A DNA stretch of 5,650 nucleotides, from contig DATLAN010000166.1 of assembly GCA_035527455.1 (NCBI GenBank), forward strand, positions 1-5,650. Reading direction: 5' to 3'. Source of the stretch: DATLAN01 sp035527455. Its GTDB lineage: Bacteria; Planctomycetota; Planctomycetia; Pirellulales; Thermoguttaceae. The position numbers were made by a program, and so were the translations under genes. The notes beneath the pieces were generated by a model. The model had not been told where the DNA came from. It did no database searches and saw only the letters and a program-made list of their open reading frames with translations. This document shows, one piece after another, positions 1-5,501 of this stretch. How positions within the stretch are numbered: position 1 is the stretch's first letter; each line of letters starts with the position of its first letter.

Positions 1-3000
1 ACGTACGTTCCCCGACGCGAGCCCCGCCCGGCCTGGCCCGAGCCGGTTCGGGAAGTCCATCTGATGGCCTTCGATTACGCCCATCAGGTCGTCGCGGCCG
101 GCGGGCTGGTTTATTTCGGCTCCTCAGCCGATCACCAGGTCCGCGCGATCGACCTGAAGACGGGCCGGGAGCGATGGAGCTTCTTCACCGACGCGCCCGT
201 GCGGTTCGCCCCGCAGGCGGCCGGCAAGAGGCTCTACGTCGCTTCGGACGACGGCTGCGTCTATTGCCTTTCGGCCGGCGAAGGGAAACTCATCTGGCGT
301 TTCCGCGGCGGGCCTCGCGATGAGCGGATCTTGGGCAACGAGGCGATGATCTCCCGCTGGCCGTTGCGCAGCGGACTGGTCGTCGTCGGGGACACGGTCT
401 ACTTCACCGCCGGGATGTGGCCTTCGGAAGGCGTCTATGTCTGCGCACTCAACGCCGCCGACGGAACCGTCCTGTGGAAGACGGAAGCCGCCGGCAAGTT
501 CGCCCCGCAGGGATACCTGGCCGTCGGCGAGAAATCGATCGTCGCGCCCGTCGGCCGCGCGGACGCCTGGCTGATCGACCGCGAGACGGGCAGCCTCCGA
601 GCGTACAAGGGCATGTCGCAGGCGATCGTCCGCGGCGACCTGTACCTGGCCGGCCCCTTCACGCACAAGGCCAACGAGAACCTGCCCATCCCCGGCGGTG
701 TGCCTTTCGGCGATAGAAGCCGGAAGATCACGGGCTGGAAACTCGGTACCGACGAAGCTTACGGCAACTTCGGCGGGAAGGAAGTCGCCGCGGTAAGCGA
801 TGATACCGTCTACCTGGCCGGCGAGGGCAAGATCGCTGCCCATCGATTGCCCAAGATGGAGCAGGACTGGGAGATCGACCACCCGCCGGTCTTCTCGCTG
901 GCGGTGGCGGGCAGCACGCTGGTGGTCGGCGGCGAGAACCGCGTCGCCCTGCTCGACACGTCGAAAGGCGAGCCGGTTTGGTCGGCCGAGATGGAGGGCC
1001 GAGTTCGCGGATTGGCGGTGGCCGATGGCCGGCTGTTGGTCAGCACGGATCAAGGCCACCTCGTTTGCTTCGGACCGGGCCAGCCGGCAACGGCCGAAGT
1101 CATCGCCGAGGCGTCCGGTTTGCCGAAGAACGGTTCCGGTCGTTCTGCCCTGGCCGAGGGGATCTTCCGAGAAACGAGCGTCACCGCCGGATTTTGTCTG
1201 TTGGCCGGCGTCGGCGACGGCCGTTTGGCGTACGAACTGGCGAGACAGTCGGAGTTGAGAATCTACTGCGCCGAGACGAACGAGTCGAAAGTCGCCGCCG
1301 CTCGCAAACTGCTCTCCGCCGCCGGGCTGTACGGCACCCGCGTGACGGTCCATCACATCGACACCGAGACGTTGCCCTACCCCGACTACTTCGCCGACCT
1401 GATCGTCGTCGACGAGCCGTCGGCCGGCCCGATGCCCTACTCGCCCGACGAACTCCTCCGCGTCCTGCGGCCTTGCGGCGGGACGGCCTATCTGGTCTCC
1501 GCGGCCGAGTCCTCGGATGGGCTCGAGTCGCGCATCACCGACGAAGAGTTCAAAATCACCTGCCTTTCCGCCAATACGCTGAAAATCGTCCGCGGCGAGT
1601 TGCCCGGGACGGGTGAGTGGACCCACCAGTACGCCGACCCGGGCAAGAGCGCCTCGTCCGGCGACCGGCTGGTCCGTTGGCCGCTGAGGATCCTCTGGTT
1701 CGGCAAGCCCGGCCCGGGACCCATGATGAACCGTCACTGGCGCGGCACGGCCCCATTGTGCGTCGCCGGGCGGATGTTCGTTCTCGGGCAACACGAATTG
1801 ATCGCCGTGGACGCCTACAACGGCCGGGAACTCTGGTCGCGGCAGTTGCCTTCGGTCGCGCGGCGGGTGGTTGATATCCGCGGAGGATCGATGGCCGCCG
1901 ACGCCGAGAGCGTCTACCTCGTCACGGCCGATCTCTGCCTGCGCCTCGATGCCGCGACGGGCCGTCTACGACAGGCCTATCGCCTTCCGATCGAGCGACC
2001 GCGGTTTGTACTTTCCTCTCCACAAACCTTCGAACTGGACGGCCTCGGCAGCGTCGAAGTTCACAACGCGGCCGACGCCCTGCAATTGAAACTGACCACG
2101 GTCGATGCCAACGTCACCAGCGCCGACCGGCAAAACGCACCCGCCCGGGGCGACTCGTGGGAGCTGTTCTTCGACTTTCGCCCCAAGGACCAACGCGACG
2201 GGCTCTACGCTCCCGGGGCGTTCCAGGTCATCGTCGTTCCGGCCACCAAGGAACAGGCCGCCGCGTCCTGGCACGCCGGTCTCTGGTCGAGTCCGCCCAA
2301 GTTGCGGGTGACCGGCACGCTCGACGAGAAGGGCAGCACCACGACCGTGCGGATTCCGTGGACCGAGATCGAGGGACTCGTGGGCGGGAAAGTGGACGAT
2401 TTCGACTTCGGCGTGATCCTCAACTCCTCGGACGACGGCCGCACGCGGCTGAAACGCACGCGGCGGTTCGCCAACGACGCCAGCTACCGGCTGGCCAACT
2501 GCCGGGCGAAGGTGGTGCTCGAGGCCGATCGGGAGTTCGCGCCGGCCGCAACGGAGCCGTTCGACGCGGAAGACGCCGACTCGTTGACGTGGGGACATCT
2601 GGCCGTAAGCGGTGACGTGATCCTCGGCACGATCGCGGCCGCTCGGGATACGCCGCCCGTCTTGGACCGGGGCCGCGATTTCAGCAGCGAGGGACACGAC
2701 TACACGGGCCCTCCCGTCGAGAAGGTGCTCGAAAACGTCGGCCTCGAAGGGGAAGCCCGGTGTGTCTTCGCCCTGGATAAGAACGACGGCCGTCTGCGCT
2801 GGGTGCATACGCCCCAAGGGGCCGTGCCGCACAACGCCGTCGCCGTCTCCAACGGGCGTGTCTACCTGCTGGACAAGCCCAGCGCCGCCGCGGCCGAGCG
2901 GGCCAAACGCCGCGGCGGATCGCCGAGTGAAGATGCCTTGCTCGACGTGTTGGACCTTTCGACCGGAAAACGGCTCTGGCGTCTCGACCAGGGCTTCGAC

Positions 3001-3489
3001 GGTCGCGTCGGTCTGCGGCTGGGCAAGGGCGTCCTGCTGGCCACCGACATGAAAGGGATGACCGCTTACGACGCCGACGACGGCAAGCGGCTCTGGTCGG
3101 TCGACGCGTCGCAACCGATGCACCACTGCAGCGCGTTCGTGCGCGTGCCGGTCATCGCGGGCGACTGGGTCTACGACGAACCCCACGCGTACGCGCTGCG
3201 AACGGGCGAGCTTCGCCAAGGCCCCGACGGCAATCCCTGGCGATGGGGCGGATTCCGCGGATGCGGCACCGTCTCGGCCGCCGACGGGATGCTCTTCTTC
3301 CGCACGGGCAGCCCGGCCATGCTCGACGTCGCCGGCAACACGGGCCAACACGAGCTGCCCGGCGTCCGCCCGGGCTGCTACATCAACATCATCACCGCCG
3401 GCGGCCTCGTGCTGATGCCCGAAGCCTCCAGCGGCTGCGGCTGCCCGTACAACTTCCAGACGACCGTCGTTCTTGCAACCGGCCCGTAG
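1..3489 (+). CDS. Giant PQQ-type beta-propeller protein with embedded methyltransferase-like and CBM9-like domains (5' partial)
   Basis: The frame is open to the left edge with no stop, so the true start and any signal peptide are missing; the ATG at 64 (residue 1 below) is probably internal. PQQ-like blades of the form A-x-D-x-x-T/D-G-x-x-x-W occur near residues 27-40, 67-80, 127-140, 297-308, 581-592, 901-914, 962-974 and 1002-1014. Residues about 365-515 resemble a class I SAM-dependent methyltransferase: glycine loop GVGDG at 382-386, acidic residue E404 ending the second strand, FADLIVVDEPS at 443-453 and ELLRVLRPCGG at 463-473. Residues about 650-820 resemble a CBM9/DOMON-type sandwich (GDSWELFFDFRP at 697-708). 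The C-terminus is cysteine-rich (RGCG 1065-1068, RPGC 1102-1105, SGCGC 1123-1127) and ends at TAG. Proteins with propellers of this kind are typically exported in Planctomycetes; substrate and role are unknown. Sampled codons are strongly GC-ending. I am confident it is a real gene and less sure of any catalytic activity. Confidence 0.93.
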   Translation, partial: TYVPRREPRPAWPEPVREVHLMAFDYAHQVVAAGGLVYFGSSADHQVRAIDLKTGRERWSFFTDAPVRFAPQAAGKRLYVASDDGCVYCLSAGEGKLIWRFRGGPRDERILGNEAMISRWPLRSGLVVVGDTVYFTAGMWPSEGVYVCALNAADGTVLWKTEAAGKFAPQGYLAVGEKSIVAPVGRADAWLIDRETGSLRAYKGMSQAIVRGDLYLAGPFTHKANENLPIPGGVPFGDRSRKITGWKLGTDEAYGNFGGKEVAAVSDDTVYLAGEGKIAAHRLPKMEQDWEIDHPPVFSLAVAGSTLVVGGENRVALLDTSKGEPVWSAEMEGRVRGLAVADGRLLVSTDQGHLVCFGPGQPATAEVIAEASGLPKNGSGRSALAEGIFRETSVTAGFCLLAGVGDGRLAYELARQSELRIYCAETNESKVAAARKLLSAAGLYGTRVTVHHIDTETLPYPDYFADLIVVDEPSAGPMPYSPDELLRVLRPCGGTAYLVSAAESSDGLESRITDEEFKITCLSANTLKIVRGELPGTGEWTHQYADPGKSASSGDRLVRWPLRILWFGKPGPGPMMNRHWRGTAPLCVAGRMFVLGQHELIAVDAYNGRELWSRQLPSVARRVVDIRGGSMAADAESVYLVTADLCLRLDAATGRLRQAYRLPIERPRFVLSSPQTFELDGLGSVEVHNAADALQLKLTTVDANVTSADRQNAPARGDSWELFFDFRPKDQRDGLYAPGAFQVIVVPATKEQAAASWHAGLWSSPPKLRVTGTLDEKGSTTTVRIPWTEIEGLVGGKVDDFDFGVILNSSDDGRTRLKRTRRFANDASYRLANCRAKVVLEADREFAPAATEPFDAEDADSLTWGHLAVSGDVILGTIAAARDTPPVLDRGRDFSSEGHDYTGPPVEKVLENVGLEGEARCVFALDKNDGRLRWVHTPQGAVPHNAVAVSNGRVYLLDKPSAAAAERAKRRGGSPSEDALLDVLDLSTGKRLWRLDQGFDGRVGLRLGKGVLLATDMKGMTAYDADDGKRLWSVDASQPMHHCSAFVRVPVIAGDWVYDEPHAYALRTGELRQGPDGNPWRWGGFRGCGTVSAADGMLFFRTGSPAMLDVAGNTGQHELPGVRPGCYINIITAGGLVLMPEASSGCGCPYNFQTTVVLATGP

Positions 3490-3567
3490 GCTGGGGCGAT
3501 TCGGGATTCATGATTTCGGATTCGGCAAGCCCGCCCGCTAAACGACGACATCCTGCGACTCGGCGTC

Positions 3568-3660
3568 CTACTCTCGGACGGCGTCGAGGTCGCAGTTGAA
3601 TTGCCCGGCGTATTCGTCCCGGGCCTTGCGGACCTCTTCGACGATGGGATCGCGAAACAT
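3568..3660 (-). CDS. Small protein starting MFRDPIVEEVRKARDEY, probably truncated by an early stop
   Basis: The 30-residue product starts MFRDPIVEEVRKARDEYAGQ and ends FNCDLDAVRE. From memory it resembles a family of small (about 45-60 residue) uncharacterised proteins common in Planctomycetes and some cyanobacteria, with a D-P-I-V-x-E-V-R-x-x-R start and an F-N-x-D-L-D-A core; some are listed as antitoxin-like, but I would not assign a function. The start is set by an AGAAGGA box 8 nt upstream, and this also rules out the longer frame beginning at 3783. The product is short for the family. After the TAG at 3568-3570 the same frame continues DAESQDVVV to another stop at 3538-3540, and AES followed by two valines resembles the usual tail of the family. 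A small deletion or nonsense mutation is therefore likely. No toxin-like partner lies beside it. It stands convergent to the propeller gene and downstream of the EVE-nuclease gene on the same strand. Confidence 0.6.
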   Translation of the reverse strand: MFRDPIVEEVRKARDEYAGQFNCDLDAVRE

Positions 3661-3668
3661 CGTATCGG

Positions 3669-3675
3669 TCCTTCT
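3669..3675 (-). promoter_or_regulatory. Ribosome binding site of the small MFRDPIVEEVR gene
   Basis: On the minus strand this reads AGAAGGA, 8 nt before the ATG at 3660. It selects that ATG over the in-frame ATG at 3783, whose 41 intervening codons show no protein character. Confidence 0.55.
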
Positions 3676-3677
3676 CA

Positions 3678-3713
3678 GACTGTAAGTGCCCGAAGTGCGG
3701 CGAGACGTTTTAG
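3678..3713 (+). pseudogene. Possible 3' remnant of a zinc-ribbon protein gene
   Basis: This frame reads DCKCPKCGETF then TAG. CxCxxCG followed by an aromatic residue is typical of a C-terminal zinc knuckle. From the AAG codon onward eight of nine sense codons end in G or C (AAG TGC CCG AAG TGC GGC GAG ACG, then TTT), like the propeller gene. No start codon in this frame gives a plausible gene upstream, and the remnant lies over the leader of the minus-strand small gene. It could be chance; I list it because both the motif and the codon use look coding. Confidence 0.25.
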
Positions 3714-3786
3714 AGTCGGGAAATTCCGGACGAAAGGGATATCGATGAGTGAAGAAACGTATATTGTCAAGGAGCCCACCCACGTT

Positions 3787-4920
3787 CTATGCGTCGTATT
3801 CTTCGGCCGGGTCGTAGAACTCCGCAATGTCGTCAATGAAGTCGGGCTTCAGATGGCTCAGAAACTCTTTCGCGGCTTCCAGTCGTTCGACCAACTTTGA
3901 GTACGGCAGGAAACCGCACACGGTGTGCAGGGGTTTGTTGCATGACGCGAACGTGGGCCTCGGTACTTCGTTCTTGAATCTTGAGTAGCGTTCGTCGGGA
4001 GCGACGAGGTAGAGGTTGATTGCGATGTTGGGCTGCATAGTCAGCAAGTCGGACATGCGCAGCAAGCCGGAGTAAATCGACGTGGTATGTTCGACCTCGA
4101 ATGCTGCGACGTACGTGTTGGCGGTCAACCACAGAACGTCGATGTTCTCAATCGTCTTGTTCGTCACCTCATCGAATTGCGTAGGGAGCGAATTCAGCAT
4201 ACGGGGAATTGCACCGACAAGCTTTCCATTCCATTCTCTGCCGCGGTCGGGTTTAGGTGCCCACACACTAAGCCCCATTTGCGAGCCAAGGTCAAGAAGA
4301 CGCCATTGCATTTCTGTGTGCGTGACCTGTTCCGTCGGCTCAATGACCGTCGCGGTGGTATTGTCGTCATCTTCCTCCGTTGGAACGGTAACGACAGTTT
4401 CCGTTGTGGCTTTGCCGCCTTCGCGCTTCAGACGGTAGAGATTCGATGACCGCTTTAACTTCCGCGCATCTACGGGGCGAGAAGTGGGATTCGCTTCCGC
4501 ATCGCGAATAGCATCGGCAATCACCTTGCCGTCGGTCGGCTTGTATTTCGTAGGGGAACCGCGAACCAATCCAGACCAGTGTCCCGGTGGCATGTCATCG
4601 GCGTAGAAGCTCAGCTTCCCTTTCAACTCGTCCATCGGAACACCGTGTTCCGGTGTCAGCATGACGAGCGGCTTTACGGGAAAACGGACAGGAAATACTT
4701 CCTCGCCCCAAATGGGAGAGTCATCCTTGTAACGGTCGCCCGTTACCTCCAGTAGGCCAACCCATCTCTTGACGCCGGTAAGGTAGCAAAGGAAGGTGTC
4801 ACCGGGCCTGATGTTCTGGGCACGTTTCCAGTTGTGTTCCCGAAAGCCGCTCACGTCGGCGCCTGCCTTCTGGAATTCGTCCCACGTTGTGCCGGTGAAT
4901 AGGTCAAGCCAGTAGTTCAT
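3787..4920 (-). CDS. EVE-domain / PD-(D/E)XK-like nuclease fusion, putative modification-dependent (type IV) restriction endonuclease
   Basis: The protein has 377 residues. Residues 1 to about 125 look like an EVE domain (PUA/YTH-like fold that reads modified bases): MNYWLDLFTG start, RPGDTFLCYLTG at 38-49, and FPVRFPVKPLVML at 76-88. A polar linker rich in Thr, Glu and Asp follows (about 165-203). Residues about 204-325 look like a restriction-type nuclease: an opening helix with QWRLLDLGSQMGLSVW (205-220), IDVLWL (260-265) with candidate metal ligand D261, then AAFEVEHTTSIYSGLLRMSDLL (272-293, candidates E275 and E277), and RPTF (321-324). EVE-nuclease fusions are known or proposed to cut DNA carrying modified cytosine; the specificity here is inferred. 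No methyltransferase or partner gene adjoins it, as expected of a solitary type IV enzyme. I chose the ATG at 4920 because GGGGAG lies 9 nt upstream and the EVE strand begins there; the 20 extra upstream codons to 4980 overlap that site. The gene is lower in GC than the left-hand gene, suggesting transfer. Domain order is fairly secure, nuclease activity less so. Confidence 0.9.
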   Translation of the reverse strand: MNYWLDLFTGTTWDEFQKAGADVSGFREHNWKRAQNIRPGDTFLCYLTGVKRWVGLLEVTGDRYKDDSPIWGEEVFPVRFPVKPLVMLTPEHGVPMDELKGKLSFYADDMPPGHWSGLVRGSPTKYKPTDGKVIADAIRDAEANPTSRPVDARKLKRSSNLYRLKREGGKATTETVVTVPTEEDDDNTTATVIEPTEQVTHTEMQWRLLDLGSQMGLSVWAPKPDRGREWNGKLVGAIPRMLNSLPTQFDEVTNKTIENIDVLWLTANTYVAAFEVEHTTSIYSGLLRMSDLLTMQPNIAINLYLVAPDERYSRFKNEVPRPTFASCNKPLHTVCGFLPYSKLVERLEAAKEFLSHLKPDFIDDIAEFYDPAEEYDA

Positions 4921-4929
4921 ACTCCATGA

Positions 4930-4935
4930 CTCCCC
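4930..4935 (-). promoter_or_regulatory. Ribosome binding site of the EVE-nuclease gene
   Basis: The minus strand reads GGGGAG, 9 nt before the ATG at 4920. It decides that start over the in-frame ATG at 4980, since an upstream start would place this sequence inside the coding region. Confidence 0.6.
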
Positions 4936-4991
4936 ACCGATTGCCAAAACGATTTGCCTACAGCGCCCACCTTGCCACACAATTGGTGGCC

Positions 4992-5028
4992 AACCGGACC
5001 TTGGCAGCCCCCCAAGGTTTGGTCGGTT
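4992..5028 (-). promoter_or_regulatory. Stem-loop in the predicted 5' leader of the EVE-nuclease gene
   Basis: The inner stem CCTTGG (4999-5004) pairs with CCAAGG (5012-5017) around a 7-nt loop. The outer stem AACCG (4992-4996) pairs with CGGTT (5024-5028) across an asymmetric internal loop. It falls just downstream of the predicted -10 box, so it would form at the very 5' end of the transcript, or serve as an operator. There is no T-run, so it is not a typical terminator. Confidence 0.35.
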
Positions 5029-5030
5029 CC

Positions 5031-5059
5031 AGTATATCTATCTTTCAGCTTATCCGCAA
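5031..5059 (-). promoter_or_regulatory. Candidate sigma-70-type promoter for the EVE-nuclease gene
   Basis: On the minus strand, TTGCGG (5054-5059) is separated by 17 nt from TATACT (5031-5036), which matches TATAAT at five of six positions. The -35 box matches only at TTG. Transcription would start near 5024, leaving a leader of about 100 nt before the ATG at 4920. Planctomycete promoters are poorly defined, so this is a suggestion. Confidence 0.35.
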
Positions 5060-5153
5060 CTCAACGGCACGACTTACGGTGGTTTTCTCCAGGCGTGCAA
5101 ACACCACCTTTCTTGCAAAAAACCCTGCTTGGGGTGTCATGATCATCCCGGGC

Positions 5154-5190
5154 TTGACTTTTGGGCCGCCGGTAGTGTACATATATGTAC
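5154..5190 (+). promoter_or_regulatory. Candidate promoter -35 box with palindromic operator
   Basis: TTGACT (5154-5159) is followed 17 nt later by the perfect 14-bp palindrome GTACATATATGTAC (5177-5190), which covers the place where a -10 element should be. The arrangement suggests a repressor-controlled promoter firing to the right, toward the inverted repeat and the structured segment. GGGCC (5163-5167) and GGCCC (5192-5196) flank the palindrome. No regulator gene is visible, and the -10 match is weak (TACATA at 5178-5183). Confidence 0.35.
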
Positions 5191-5234
5191 TGGCCCGGTC
5201 TGCGCTGCGGGCGGCTCTTTGACAAGACAGTTCT

Positions 5235-5299
5235 CGTAGCCGGATTCGCAAGAATTCGGTTCTTCGCATGACGGCTGAATTCTTGCGAATCCAGCTACG
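5235..5299. repeat. Long inverted repeat (hairpin/MITE- or REP-like element)
   Basis: The 25-nt arm at 5235-5259 is complementary to 5275-5299 at 23 of 25 positions, with a 15-nt loop at 5260-5274. The arms begin CGTAGC and contain GGATTCGCAAGAATTC. No T-run follows, so it is a poor intrinsic terminator. Arm length and near-perfect pairing suggest a dispersed hairpin repeat; I recall similar GTAGC..GGATTCG..GAATTC hairpins from planctomycete intergenic DNA but cannot verify this here. It separates the EVE-nuclease promoter region from the structured segment. Confidence 0.7.
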
Positions 5300-5485
5300 G
5301 GTAAATCACTTCCGGCCGGTCGCCAAATAGGGGGAGCCTGGCGGCTGGGGAATTGTTGTCTCCGCGGAAGCGAAATTCAGGAAAACCGGGAAACAATGTC
5401 GTAAGTCCAGACTGTGACTTGCCTTACGCCCGAGCAACAAGCACGCCATGAGACCTGACCGAGCCGCCGATGTCAAGGGGCGGCG

Positions 5486-5501
5486 AACGGCTTAAGCCGT
5501 T
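5486..5501. repeat. 16-bp perfect palindrome AACGGCTTAAGCCGTT
   Basis: The two halves are exact reverse complements. It can be a TTAA-capped hairpin in the candidate RNA, or a two-fold protein site. On the minus strand it also contains the TAA that closes the frame open from the right edge. No T-run follows in either direction. Confidence 0.5.

Noticed and set aside
124..1794. 556-codon minus-strand open frame opposite the propeller gene
   Set aside because: It is an antisense shadow caused by GC-ending codons of the sense gene; the product has no recognisable domain while the sense strand has clear PQQ and methyltransferase-like motifs.
1966..3351. 461-codon minus-strand open frame
   Set aside because: Also antisense to the propeller gene, with biased Arg/Gly/Val-rich composition and no domain logic.
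3498..3525. Two GATTCGG copies just after the propeller gene
   Set aside because: Only 7 nt, two copies, no stem with a T-run; too little for a repeat element or terminator.
3748..3770. Minus-strand TTGACA (3765-3770) as promoter for the small gene at 3660
   Set aside because: The -35 match is perfect, but no -10-like hexamer occurs at normal spacing (CATCGA at 17 nt), so it is left unannotated.
4082..4449. Plus-strand open frames of about 120 codons
   Set aside because: They lie wholly antisense to the EVE-nuclease gene, which has clear motifs and a ribosome binding site.
4926..5222. 98-codon plus-strand frame starting MTPHRLPKRF
   Set aside because: It begins over the ribosome site of the minus-strand gene, crosses its likely promoter, leader hairpin and the palindrome, has no upstream ribosome site that I see and resembles no family.
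5219..5247. TTGACA at 5219-5224 as a second plus-strand promoter
   Set aside because: No -10-like hexamer is found at 16-18 nt spacing; the position falls on GGATTC inside the inverted repeat arm.
5445..5460. GCCATGAGACCTGACC, resembling the B12 box of cobalamin riboswitches
   Set aside because: The rest of the conserved core (CCCGC..ACTG, GCCACTG and GGGAAGGC blocks in order) is absent and no cobalamin-related gene follows; taken as coincidence.
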